50,769 nt of DNA from DATCRE01 sp964235605 (GCA_964235605.1 CAXSCR010000034.1:1-50769), one strand, 5' to 3'; counted from the first letter of the stretch, positions 35,322 through 44,016 are shown. Notes: generated by a model not told the origin, from the letters alone. Numbers and translations: made by a program.

Positions 35322-35779
35322 AGACAGTCTCCAGAAATTATATATCAAAAAAAGAAGGCTGCTATTTTCGGAGCAACATACCCGAGGGTATAAGCGACTA
35401 GTTATTTAATTTCACAACACGCTAAATAATGTTATATAAAGACCAGTATTATAATGGGAGTTGTTTGTATCTTTTGAACCATTGCATTACGAATAAGACA
35501 TGAGTAAATACATAATTGATTGTACTTCTTTCGCTGTTATCTGTTCAATAAAAGTCCGGAGGAAACGCCGTTACGAATGAAATCTCAAAAGAGGAAATGG
35601 TGGGTTAGTTTTGTTAAGTGAAGAACTTAATCCTCATCGCGACACGCTTCTTTTTATTGCTGGAATAAAATGAAGCTAAATTAAATAAGTAATCAGGTTT
35701 AATGACTGCGATCTGCGTAATAGATACGAATAATTTTATTATTTCGTATTACTTATAATAGCTACATAAACAATGTCAA
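35322..35779. other. Intergenic stretch with no recognisable gene
   Basis: About 460 AT-rich bases. Only very short frames are present (for example 14 codons from the ATG at about 35578). No clear hairpin terminator or repeat was found. It must hold the promoter of the gene at 35780. Confidence 0.45.
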
Positions 35780-36316
35780 ATGGATAAAATACTAGGAACA
35801 GGTTCAAGGATCAATCACAGTAGGTATGGAGAAGGAATTGTAGCCGGTACGAAGTTCTCCAACTATAGAATATCTTTCTTCGGAAAAGGGATTATCGAAA
35901 TTCCCAAAGATTCAAATGACATAGAAGTACTAGAAGAAATTACTCCTGAAGAGCGTATGATCAGTACAGATGATATAGAAACCATATTGGAAACGATCCT
36001 CAAAAAATGGTCTGATATTACGGAGATAGTGCACTTGGCTGATAAATGGAAAAAAGGAGTTATGATTCTCAAAGCTTTTGATGCGTCCTTAAAGCCTAAG
36101 GAAATTCCTATTGATGCATTTTTTCACAAAATTGTTATGCTTCGCGACAGGCTTCGGGTATTAGAGCAGAAGATCAATGCACACCCTGTCTTATCGGATG
36201 CGGAAAAGGTGGACATGCAACAGTATATTACCAGAGTGTATGGGTCTTTAACCACTTTTAACATTCTTTTTAAGAATTCAAGCCAAGTTTTTGTGGGCGA
36301 GAAGGGGAAGGAGTAA
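35780..36316 (+). CDS. Hypothetical protein with a PcrA/UvrD-tail-like N-terminal motif
   Basis: The 178-residue product has no signal peptide. The first about 45 residues, GTGSRINHSRYGEGIVAGTK and FSNYRISFFGKGIIEIPKDS, follow the pattern 'G..V.H..fG.G.V......v.F...G.k.l' of the small Tudor-like barrel at the C-terminus of PcrA/UvrD helicases. The remainder is helical (IETILETILKKWSDITEIVH). Bacteroidota carry similar stand-alone proteins of unknown role; binding to a partner such as RNA polymerase is conceivable but not shown. Confidence 0.65.
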   Translation: MDKILGTGSRINHSRYGEGIVAGTKFSNYRISFFGKGIIEIPKDSNDIEVLEEITPEERMISTDDIETILETILKKWSDITEIVHLADKWKKGVMILKAFDASLKPKEIPIDAFFHKIVMLRDRLRVLEQKINAHPVLSDAEKVDMQQYITRVYGSLTTFNILFKNSSQVFVGEKGKE

Positions 36317-36380
36317 CTTATTAAAGTAACTTAGACGGTTCTTAATATAAGCTCCCATCATAGTCACGCACAGATGCTCT

Positions 36381-36513
36381 ATAGCCGTCAGTTTAAAAAC
36401 CCCGTAGGGCCTCTACGGGATTTTGTTAGATACGGCTATCGTGGGATAACGTTTTTTTCACCCTTAACTTAATGACATTGCCCTCTGGGACTTAATCTTA
36501 AACTGACAGCTAT
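36381..36513. mobile_element. MITE-like element with 16-bp terminal inverted repeats
   Basis: The ends ATAGCCGTCAGTTTAA and TTAAACTGACAGCTAT are inverted repeats matching at 15 of 16 positions. Inside are a CCCGTAG/CTACGGG hairpin and sequence shared, in inverse orientation, with 18209-18330. It has no coding capacity. A 133-bp element with terminal inverted repeats and a second copy in the window is the profile of a non-autonomous mobile repeat. Confidence 0.6.
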
Positions 36514-36699
36514 GGCAGATCCTCGAGTAACTATGAGCGGGAGAAACATGAACTAGCGCGAAACCTGCATCTGAACCCTGAGTTACATTATAATAATAAC
36601 ATAATAACAACGAAGTATTACTGATTGATAGTAGACTTTTCCTGGATATGGCTAACTTAGTCTAAATTAATTATTTCATTCATCGCATAAATACCACCT

Positions 36700-38157
36700 A
36701 TGAAACGCAGCATTAAACAAGGCTATTCTTTTAATATTTACGCACTGCACTTTTTTATTTTTTCAATCATTACGCAATCATCCTTTTGTCAAACCACAGA
36801 AAAGAAAGTCTTTCTAAAAATTGAACCCATAGATGGCTATTCGAATTCTGGAACAAAATCCATTTATTCAAAAGGAGGAACTGGGGCAATAGCCGAGGCG
36901 ATGACACCACGTGTTGAAATAAATGCTGCGGATAACGGGTTTACTATTCGTACAGATTTTCATATGCGTAGGTATGATGATAATTTTAATTTGGTTTGGG
37001 AAACCGATTTAAAGAAGAATTTTACACTCCAAAGTCAACCTGGTAATATTACTAGGAACAGCCTGAATAATTCTTACTTCATGGAATACGCAGTATCAGG
37101 TGATATTTCGATTAATAAAGTAAATGAAAAAGGACAACTCAGTCAATGTGAAATTAAAGATGGAAAAGGTTCGCCCATTATTTTTGATAATGAGATCTAC
37201 TTGTTTCAAAACAAAGCTGTAAAAAAAGAGAAAAGATATTCTTATGACATAGCTCAAATTGATTATACGAAGTGTGCAACCAGTTCAAAAGAGATTACAT
37301 TAAAGACAAATGAATATGAGTACGAAAATTCAAATAAAAAAAACACATACTGGTCAGTACTCCCAGGGCAAATCAACGGACGATCAATACTTTTTAAAAA
37401 ATATTTCAAAGACATTGAAGGCTCTAAGAAAAAAGAATTAATAATAGAGACGGCTGAAATAGATTCGAAAGCACAAGTTAGTAATTACTTCAAATGGAGC
37501 TTCGATGCAAAATTTAGTGAGGAGGACCAAAAGTTCATGATTCCGGCTCTGGCTTTTGATAAGGTTAACAATGAACTTTATATTTTTGGTTATATGTCAG
37601 TTAATCGACAGAACTTAAATGGGCTTTACCTTCTAAAATATAATTACGTATCGCATGCTCTGCTTTATTCTAAGGATTACGGTTTTGATGATATATTTAA
37701 GAGCACGACCAAAAATACTCATTTCAGTATTCCTAAGTCGGTTGGTACGGTTGTTCCAATTGGCCCCTCAAGCAGTGATTATTATTTGAATACCAAAGAT
37801 AAACTGCTTACACTCCAAATTATAACTAACTACATTGGTACGGCTACGACTTATTATGAGGTAAAATTTGACGCGAATGGAGACCATGTACAAACTGACG
37901 TAGTAGAATATCGTACTTATAATTTTAATTACCCTAACGGATTAAAGTCATTGCCCGTATTCCACGAAACTTTAATGAAAGATACCACTCGGCCAAACTT
38001 CGTCAAAGCCAAAGCAACAGCACAGGATTATATTATCAGTAAAAGTGAAAAATCAAAAGCAGAGATATACACCTTTCCGATTAACCGGGACTCATATTCA
38101 ATCGTGATTTTTTATGATGAGGTGAAGGGTGAATTTAGTGCAGTAAAAATCAAGTAG
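36700..38157 (+). CDS. Secreted hypothetical protein
   Basis: The 485-residue product has a signal peptide (YALHFFIFSIITQSSFCQ within the first 30). The mature protein is beta-rich (DGYSNSGTKSIYSKGGTGAI; IPALAFDKVNNELYIFGYMS), and the strand pattern could form a propeller. I recognise no family. There is no C-terminal sorting domain. It stands alone between two mobile-repeat-containing gaps. Confidence 0.7.
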   Translation: MKRSIKQGYSFNIYALHFFIFSIITQSSFCQTTEKKVFLKIEPIDGYSNSGTKSIYSKGGTGAIAEAMTPRVEINAADNGFTIRTDFHMRRYDDNFNLVWETDLKKNFTLQSQPGNITRNSLNNSYFMEYAVSGDISINKVNEKGQLSQCEIKDGKGSPIIFDNEIYLFQNKAVKKEKRYSYDIAQIDYTKCATSSKEITLKTNEYEYENSNKKNTYWSVLPGQINGRSILFKKYFKDIEGSKKKELIIETAEIDSKAQVSNYFKWSFDAKFSEEDQKFMIPALAFDKVNNELYIFGYMSVNRQNLNGLYLLKYNYVSHALLYSKDYGFDDIFKSTTKNTHFSIPKSVGTVVPIGPSSSDYYLNTKDKLLTLQIITNYIGTATTYYEVKFDANGDHVQTDVVEYRTYNFNYPNGLKSLPVFHETLMKDTTRPNFVKAKATAQDYIISKSEKSKAEIYTFPINRDSYSIVIFYDEVKGEFSAVKIK

Positions 38158-38204
38158 TTAATGCGGACTTTTAGGCGTTGATGCCATTATTCTAATTAGC
38201 GGAA

Positions 38205-38470
38205 ATAAAGAGACATCAATTGAGGATTAGCAGCAAAATGATACTTGTGGTATGCTATCCTGTTAACTAACCCTTAAGCTGATTATGATGCTTTATCGCA
38301 TACTCATCAATCTTTCGACAAGTCCTTCATACTCATCCGCAGAGGACTCTGATGTTTTTACGTATTCATAAAGTCCTTATACTTTACTTTCAACATTGGC
38401 TTAATCGCTCCTAAAACGCCTCTATTGAATACGGATATTTGTTAAGCATATCTGCAATGGCATCTTACCT
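38205..38470. repeat. Old, diverged copy of the REP/RAYT element (non-coding)
   Basis: AGAGACATCAATTGAGGATT, ACTCATCAATCTTTCGACAAG, CCGCAGAGGACTCTGATG and the stretch ending CATATCTGCAATGGC align in order with parts of the elements at 41842-43947 (for example AGAGACATTGATTGAGGGTT and ACTCATCAATCCTTCCACAAG), but with many differences. The transposase frame is lost. Confidence 0.6.
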
Positions 38471-38571
38471 CCATCATATATGAAAGATAAGGGGAATTTT
38501 GCCGCGCAAACGATTTAATAAGAATTTGCAACGTTTGCGAAGAAGATAGGATGGAATATTCATTAATACCT

Positions 38572-38751
38572 CTATTCATTTGTTATCCGAATATATTCCT
38601 GTCCATCAACCGATATATTTTCAGATTTTGAACATGTTTTTGGCGTCTGTGTATGGTTAATTTCTGTTAAAAAATTATTACCTGCCATTTCAAATTGTAA
38701 AATTGGATACAGATCAAGCAGATGTTTATACTTGCAAATGATCAACACCAT
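38572..38751 (-). CDS. Possible small ORF, uncertain
   Basis: A 59-codon frame reads MVLIICKYKHLLDLYPILQF and ends DGQEYIRITNE. It has plausible codon use and sits alone in a 470-base gap otherwise empty of genes. No family is recognised and no ribosome site is evident. It may be a chance frame or the end of a decayed gene. Confidence 0.2.
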   Translation of the reverse strand: MVLIICKYKHLLDLYPILQFEMAGNNFLTEINHTQTPKTCSKSENISVDGQEYIRITNE

Positions 38752-38868
38752 AAACCCAATTTAAGAATGGCAACAGACAAGAATCACATGGTGATAGTTC
38801 CGTTGAGAATGGCATTATCACAATCTTTAATCAAATCATTAGTGAAGGTTCACCCAAGCGGTGTTGTA

Positions 38869-38888
38869 CTAAACAATGCATTGTTTAG
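38869..38888. promoter_or_regulatory. 20-bp perfect palindrome upstream of the GH30 gene
   Basis: CTAAACAATGCATTGTTTAG is its own reverse complement. It lies 55 bases before the GH30 start codon, in operator range. The length and symmetry suit a dimeric regulator; none is encoded next to it. Confidence 0.45.
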
Positions 38889-38943
38889 GTACTGAATGAC
38901 TTAAATCCTAATCCATTTATTATTACCAACTAAACCAAATACT

Positions 38944-41700
38944 ATGAACAGACTTCTAAAATATTTAGCAATACTTTTACTATTTGTAATGTGGTTGCCA
39001 CTCCGTTCACTACAAGCCCAAACCGTAACACCCTGGTTAACCACCGGTGACGGAAGTTCTAAATTAGCACAGCAAGCCAACCTGACATTTTCAAGCAATG
39101 GAGCGGCCTCTACAACTATCACAGTTAATGCTGGTACAACTTATCAAACCATTGATGGCTTTGGGTACACATTGACAGAAGGCAGTGCCGAAGTTATTAC
39201 CGGCCTGGCAAGTACACAACAAAGTGACTTGCTGAACGAGCTTTTTAATCCTTCAACCGGAATAGGAATTAATGTGCTTCGTATCAGTATTGGCGCATCT
39301 GATTTAAGTTCTTCAAATTACACGTATAATCAGGTTGCAGGCGATGTTAATATGAACAACTTTAGCCTCGCTGGTCCTGATCTAACTTATCTAATACCAA
39401 TTTTAAAGAAGATCCTGGCTATCAATCCCAACATTAAAATTCTACCAACGCCATGGACAGCACCAACGTGGATGAAAACCAACAATGGATGGATAGGCGG
39501 AAGTCTTAATACGACTTACTATGCTGCCTATGCACTTTACTTTGTAAAATACTTGCAGGCTATGCAGGCGCAGGGTATAAATATTTGGGCGATTGCGCCG
39601 CAGAATGAACCTGGCAATGCAACCAACGAGCCGAGCATGACTATGACGAAGGAGGAACAGACTAATTTTATCAACAATAACCTGGGCCCATCTATAAGAA
39701 ACGCAGGCTTCGCTACCAAAATTATTGCCTACGATCACAATTGTGATAATACTGATTTTCCAATTTATGCGGCCAACAATAGTTCTTATGTTGATGGCAC
39801 TTCATTCCACCTTTATGCAGGTTCAATTTCAGCCATGACAACAGTACATGATGCCACGGGCAAAAATGTATATTTCACGGAACAGTATACTGGTTCAAAT
39901 GGCAATTTTGCCGGTGACTTTAACTGGCACATGCAAAATATAATGATTGGTTCAACCAGAAACTGGTCTAAGGCTACGCTCGAATGGAACCTTGCCAATA
40001 ACACGAGCATCGGACCTCACACACCGGGTGGCTGCAACACTTGCCTTGGTGCTATTACTATTAATAACAGTACTTCCTATACCCGCAATGTTGCCTATTA
40101 CATAATTGCGCAAATGTCAAAGTTTGTAAAGGCAGGCGCAACAAGAATCGCGACTAATAATTTTTCTGGTGGGATTGAAAATGTTGCCTTCAATAATCCG
40201 GATGGATCAAAAGTATTGGTTGTACAAAATGTAGGAACTGCAAGCAGTACATTCCAGGTACTTTATGGGAGTGTTTCTTTTAATTACACGTTGGCAGCAG
40301 GAGCAGGTGTTACATTTACGTGGTCAGGTACGTCAAATCCAACACCACCAGCAGCACCAGCAAATCTTACGGCAGTAGCGGGTAATGCTCAAATTTCTTT
40401 AAGCTGGTCTGCGTCATCAGGCGCAACTTCCTATACAATAAAAAGATCCACAACATCAGGAGGTCCATATACAAATGTTGCCACAGGAATAACAACAACA
40501 AGTTATACCAATACAGGATTGACCAACGGCACTACTTATTATTATGTTGTAACTGCAGTTAATTCAGCCGGAGAAAGCTCAAATTCAAATCAGGCAAGCG
40601 CTACACCTACAGCAAGCACCAGCTCCATTAATGCATTTGCAACTATTGAAGCTGAGAGCTTTACATCTATGAGTGGCATTCAAACAGAATCTTGCAGTGA
40701 AGGTGGATTGAATGTTGGCTGGACTGACTCTAATGATTACATCGCTTTTAATAATGTAAACTTTGGAACAGGCGCTGTTAGTGTTGATGTTAGATTGGCT
40801 TCTGCCGCAAGCTTTACAGGAACGGCCCAACTGCGCCTAGGCAGCGCAACAGGTACACTCATTGGAACAGTTTCATTTGGAAACACGGGAGGGTGGCAGA
40901 CTTGGGTTACAAGAAATGCAGCGATAACTGGTGCAACAGGTGTGCAAAATCTATACATGGTTTTTCAGGGTGGGTCTGGTATTGGAAATGTAAACTGGCT
41001 TAAGTTTAATACATCCAGTAATATTAGCGCATTCAATCAGATAGAAGCAGAGAGCTATTCTTCCATGAGTGGAATACAAACAGAATCATGCAGCGAAGGC
41101 GGATTAAACGTTGGCTGGGCGGACTCAAATGATTTTATTGCTTTCAATAATATTGATTTTGGAACAGGTGCTGCAAGTGCTAATATAAGAATAGCGTCCG
41201 CTGCAAGTTTTACTGGAACCGCACAATTGCGTTTAGGAAGTACGACAGGAACACTCATAGGCACAGTTTCATTTGGTAATACAGGAGGATGGCAAACATG
41301 GACTACAAGAACAATAGCCATAACGGGAGCGACTGGCGTTAATAATCTCTTCATGGTATTCCAGGGCGGATCCGGCATTGGAAATATAAACTGGTTGAAG
41401 TTTAATACGGCAGGTGCAAGAGCAGCAGCTCCGTCACTTGCAGGAGAATCAAATTTATCGGCTGTAGTATATCCTAATCCGAATTATGGAAAGGGAATAA
41501 AAGTAAAAGTTGATGGGGGCAATCCTCAGAAAATTACAGTGATTACCATAATCAATTCGCAAGGCGCTCTGGTTTCTCAAAAGTCAGTAAGTGATCCTAC
41601 TGAAGAAATTGATATTCATGATAACCTGAATGCAGGATTGTATTTTATGCAAATTAATAGAGGAAACGAAAAGGTAATGAAACGGTTTGTTATCAAATAG
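38944..41700 (+). CDS. Secreted GH30 glycosidase with FN3, two CBM6 and a T9SS sorting domain
   Basis: The product has 918 residues. After a signal peptide (to about 26) the GH30 barrel spans about 45-460: YQTIDGFGYTLTEGSAEV, acid/base Glu222 in IAPQNEPGN and nucleophile Glu313 in VYFTEQYTG. A fibronectin III domain follows (APANLTAVAGNAQISLSWSA), then two nearly identical CBM6 modules of about 125 residues (AFATIEAESFTSMSGIQTES; AFNQIEAESYSSMSGIQTES). The tail (AVVYPNPNYGKGIKVKV to MKRFVIK) is a type A type IX secretion sorting domain, so the enzyme is exported across the outer membrane. GH30 members cut beta-1,6-glucan, xylan or glucosyl bonds; the exact substrate is unclear. Confidence 0.93.
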   Translation: MNRLLKYLAILLLFVMWLPLRSLQAQTVTPWLTTGDGSSKLAQQANLTFSSNGAASTTITVNAGTTYQTIDGFGYTLTEGSAEVITGLASTQQSDLLNELFNPSTGIGINVLRISIGASDLSSSNYTYNQVAGDVNMNNFSLAGPDLTYLIPILKKILAINPNIKILPTPWTAPTWMKTNNGWIGGSLNTTYYAAYALYFVKYLQAMQAQGINIWAIAPQNEPGNATNEPSMTMTKEEQTNFINNNLGPSIRNAGFATKIIAYDHNCDNTDFPIYAANNSSYVDGTSFHLYAGSISAMTTVHDATGKNVYFTEQYTGSNGNFAGDFNWHMQNIMIGSTRNWSKATLEWNLANNTSIGPHTPGGCNTCLGAITINNSTSYTRNVAYYIIAQMSKFVKAGATRIATNNFSGGIENVAFNNPDGSKVLVVQNVGTASSTFQVLYGSVSFNYTLAAGAGVTFTWSGTSNPTPPAAPANLTAVAGNAQISLSWSASSGATSYTIKRSTTSGGPYTNVATGITTTSYTNTGLTNGTTYYYVVTAVNSAGESSNSNQASATPTASTSSINAFATIEAESFTSMSGIQTESCSEGGLNVGWTDSNDYIAFNNVNFGTGAVSVDVRLASAASFTGTAQLRLGSATGTLIGTVSFGNTGGWQTWVTRNAAITGATGVQNLYMVFQGGSGIGNVNWLKFNTSSNISAFNQIEAESYSSMSGIQTESCSEGGLNVGWADSNDFIAFNNIDFGTGAASANIRIASAASFTGTAQLRLGSTTGTLIGTVSFGNTGGWQTWTTRTIAITGATGVNNLFMVFQGGSGIGNINWLKFNTAGARAAAPSLAGESNLSAVVYPNPNYGKGIKVKVDGGNPQKITVITIINSQGALVSQKSVSDPTEEIDIHDNLNAGLYFMQINRGNEKVMKRFVIK

Positions 41701-41727
41701 TCTACGTAGCAGGTAATCTTTAATTGT

Positions 41728-41772
41728 TATCCGTTAATAGCTCTATGTGGCTATTAACGGATATTTTTTTTT
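41728..41772 (+). terminator. Rho-independent terminator of the GH30 gene
   Basis: TATCCGTTAATAGC pairs perfectly with GCTATTAACGGATA across an 8-base loop and is followed by a T run; it lies 28 bases after the stop. Confidence 0.92.
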
Positions 41773-41841
41773 AGGGTAATGCATAATCAATTAGTAGGAG
41801 GCTGGCTAAAGAAAATATCCTTCTGTTCAGTATTTTAAATT

Positions 41842-42012
41842 GCCTCCCCATCATAGTCACTCGAAGAGGATATGATGCTTTATTACGTACTCATAATCCT
41901 TGCACAAGTCTTTATAGTGTACTATTTCAGCATGGCTTTTTTCATCACACTCATAAACATAAAACGCCGCACTTGAATGCGGGTATTTGTAAAATCATCT
42001 GTCAATGCCCAT
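41842..42012. repeat. REP/RAYT 3'-end remnant (block A)
   Basis: It begins with the REP hairpin CATCATAGTC-ACTCGAAGAG-GATATGATG and keeps the minus-strand end of the transposase frame (PHSSAAFYVYECDEKSHAEI). It stops abruptly at CAATGCCCA, where block B begins. The rest of the transposase is missing. Confidence 0.8.
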
Positions 42013-42290
42013 TGGCCTCCCCATCATAGTCACTCGCAGAGGACTATGATGTTTTATACGTACTCATCAATCCTTCCACAAGTCCTTATAGTGTACTATT
42101 TCAGCATGGCTTTTTTCATCACACTTTCGGTTACAGTGCAAAAGTAAATTTCATTTATTTCTGAGTGAAGGGTATGAAGAGACATTGATTGAGGGTTTGC
42201 AGCAAAATAATATCTGTATACTTTTCATACAAGTGGATGGTGCAATTATTTACGACCTCATAGTCCTCTTCGAGTGACTATGAGGGGGGG
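42013..42290. mobile_element. Internally deleted REP/RAYT derivative (block B)
   Basis: Both outer ends of the full element at 43213-43947 are present, REP hairpins included (42022-42051 and 42256-42285). The middle, about 470 bases carrying nearly all of the transposase, is missing: sequence equivalent to 43327 (CATCACACT) is joined to that of 43790 (GGTTACAGTGCAAAAG). It is therefore a MITE-like, non-coding derivative that could be moved by the RAYT protein in trans. Confidence 0.85.
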
Positions 42291-42469
42291 AGAGCATTTA
42301 TATCAACTCCCTTAGAAGGGTCAATGCTATTTATAGCATCATTAACGACATCAGTTTTTAAATTTTTACTTTGGTTAATAGGCTCTTTAATTTCCTCTGC
42401 CTGATCACGACAACTTTGAAACAATACAGCAAGGCTAAATAAGAGTAGTAGAAGGATTTTGTTTTTCAT
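42278..42469 (-). CDS. Small lipoprotein whose 3' end lies in a REP element
   Basis: The 63 residues open MKNKILLLLLFSLAVLFQSC, a clear type II signal with the lipidated Cys at 20, then RDQAEEIKEPINQSKNLK. The last codons (ALPPS then TAG) come from the C-run and REP hairpin of block B (CTC CCC CCC TCA TAG). The native C-terminus and stop were therefore probably replaced when the element arrived. The function is unknown. Confidence 0.6.
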   Translation of the reverse strand: MKNKILLLLLFSLAVLFQSCRDQAEEIKEPINQSKNLKTDVVNDAINSIDPSKGVDINALPPS

Positions 42470-42558
42470 ATTAGGCGTTTAGGTTTTAGTTAGTTTTATT
42501 TAGATTCATGTACATTGGTTGATGCCGTGGTCCTGAAAATCCATTTGTTTCTTTTTTT

Positions 42559-43023
42559 TCAATAACTTTTATTGACGTTTTTCTCTGGATTAATCACATA
42601 CGCAAAGGTCAATTGGTAAGCAGGTATACCAATTAAAGTTAGAGGAATCGGAAACTCTGAAATGATAACCAAAGGAGTCATAATTGCAGCTCCCACGAGT
42701 ATTTGTGTTAGTAAGTACTCTCTCTTAATCTTTGCAATTTTTTTTAATTCAATTACCGTTAATTTCTTAGAAAAAGCTTTCTTTATTGTAATCGAACTAT
42801 CGGAAATTGCCACAATCTTCCCGTCAAGTTTAGCTAATGAATTTGCTGTTTCAGGGTCTCCAACAAAATATTTTACTCTAATAAGATTGCCTTCAGAAAA
42901 CGTTATCTGTCTATTCTCCTTACCTACTTTCTCGATTACAATTTTATTTTGAGAAAATACAATAACCGTATGCATGAGAAAAAATAATACGATGGGAATA
43001 CGCTTGAAGCTAAAGAGGCTCAT
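42559..43023 (-). CDS. Membrane/secreted hypothetical protein
   Basis: The ATG at 43023 gives 154 residues with a signal sequence (MSLFSFKRIPIVLFFLMHTV, then IVFSQ); the frame extends 19 codons upstream without signal character. The middle, LDGKIVAISDSSITIKKAFS followed by KKLTVIELKKIAKIKR, is a small beta domain like those of other Bacteroidota envelope proteins. Two hydrophobic spans close it. It lies between REP elements. The function is unknown. Confidence 0.6.
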   Translation of the reverse strand: MSLFSFKRIPIVLFFLMHTVIVFSQNKIVIEKVGKENRQITFSEGNLIRVKYFVGDPETANSLAKLDGKIVAISDSSITIKKAFSKKLTVIELKKIAKIKREYLLTQILVGAAIMTPLVIISEFPIPLTLIGIPAYQLTFAYVINPEKNVNKSY

Positions 43024-43267
43024 GCGATGGGGAGAGGATTTCAGAGTCATGTGCTTATTGAGCAAATAAAATATTCGCACAAAAGTATCTTTTACGACTA
43101 TTAAACCAAAGGTAAATTTTTCCGGTATTGACTTTTATTTAAAAATTAACTTTAACTAGGTAATGATTTAGCAGTGTGGGAAAAGTTTCCCAAATCGGAA
43201 TGAAGGAAATCTATTGGCCTCCCCATCATAGTCACTCGCAGAGGACTGATGTTTTATTACATACTCA

Positions 43268-43438
43268 TCAATCCTTCCACAAGTCTTTATAGTGTACTAT
43301 TTCAGCATGGCTTTTTTCATCACACTCATAAACATAAAACGCCGCACTTGAATGCGGGTAGTTTGTAAAATCATTTGTCAATGCCCATTTTCCGCTTATT
43401 GGGTTATGGTGAATGTAATTGAGTTTTTGTTCAATCAT
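43268..43438 (-). CDS. RAYT C-terminal part, separate frame
   Basis: The 56 residues begin MIEQKLNYIHHNPISGKWAL and continue TNDFTNYPHSSAAFYVYECD. KLnYIHxNPv..g......Y.hSSa..Y is the standard C-terminal end of RAYT transposases. It overlaps the first part as ATGA, within CTAAAATGATT. A one-base gain in the A4 tract, a -1 ribosomal slip, or stop-start reinitiation would each join or co-express the parts. Confidence 0.75.
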   Translation of the reverse strand: MIEQKLNYIHHNPISGKWALTNDFTNYPHSSAAFYVYECDEKSHAEIVHYKDLWKD

Positions 43439-43842
43439 TTTAGGTCATAGCACTTTCTTGCATCAAATGAGAGACGAAACACTTGGTGTTTCTTGCCTCG
43501 TGCTTTTTCGCTTTTTTCAACACCATCCTGAAGCGTGGCGAGTATTGAATTCTTACCTGATTTCTTTAACGCATCAACGATGTCATAAGCCATAAATCTT
43601 TTGCCTTCCCCAATGAGTTTATCGAGTGATGTTCCAGTATGGGTAGGGTATAGCAGTACATGGAAGTGATTAGGCATGATGACATACCCTAGCACCAGAC
43701 ATCCATCCTGTTTCAGATGATTAAACCACCTATAAACGGAATTATATGTTTTAGTTTCTTCAAATAAGGGCAGCCATTTGTAGCAGGTTACGGTGCAAAA
43801 GTAAATTTCATTTATTTCTAAGTGAAGGGTATGAAGAGACAT
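43435..43842 (-). CDS. REP-associated tyrosine transposase (RAYT), N-terminal part
   Basis: The 135 residues belong to the Y1/IS200-like transposase superfamily. GYVIMPNHFHVLLYPTHTG carries the HUH metal-binding pair (H-F-H), and LDKLIGEGKRFMAYDIVDAL holds the likely catalytic tyrosine. RAYT proteins cut and rejoin single-stranded REP hairpins. The frame ends in a TGA overlapping an ATG (ATGA at 43435-43438) that opens the remaining C-terminal piece, so the protein is split in two ORFs. Confidence 0.88.
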   Translation of the reverse strand: MSLHTLHLEINEIYFCTVTCYKWLPLFEETKTYNSVYRWFNHLKQDGCLVLGYVIMPNHFHVLLYPTHTGTSLDKLIGEGKRFMAYDIVDALKKSGKNSILATLQDGVEKSEKARGKKHQVFRLSFDARKCYDLK

Positions 43843-43952
43843 TGATTGAGGGTTTGCGGCAAAATAATATCTGTATACTTTTCATACAAGTGGATGGTGC
43901 AATTATTTACGACCTCATAGTCCTCTTCGAGTGACTATGAGGGGGGAATAAA

Positions 43953-43994
43953 CAAAAAAAAATCTTGGTGCCTATTCAAATAGACACTAAGATT
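43953..43994 (-). terminator. Terminator of the GH5 gene
   Basis: On the minus strand AATCTTAGTGTCTAT pairs, with one mismatch and one G-T pair, with ATAGGCACCAAGATT around TTGA and runs into nine T. It sits between the GH5 stop and the REP hairpin of block C. Confidence 0.8.
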
Positions 43995-44016
43995 CATTTC
44001 TTTAATAAACTATATT

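Larger units (their letters stand above)
43213..43947 (-). mobile_element. REP/RAYT element (block C), with transposase
   Basis: Two inverted REP hairpins bound the element: CATCATAGTC-ACTCGCAGAG-GACTGATG (43224-43251) and CCTCATAGTC-CTCTTCGAGT-GACTATGAGG (43913-43942), each with an outward G-rich foot (GGGGAGG or GGGGGG). Between them lies a RAYT gene on the minus strand. Blocks A and B and the 38.2-kb copy belong to the same family, which makes this the probable source. Confidence 0.88.
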
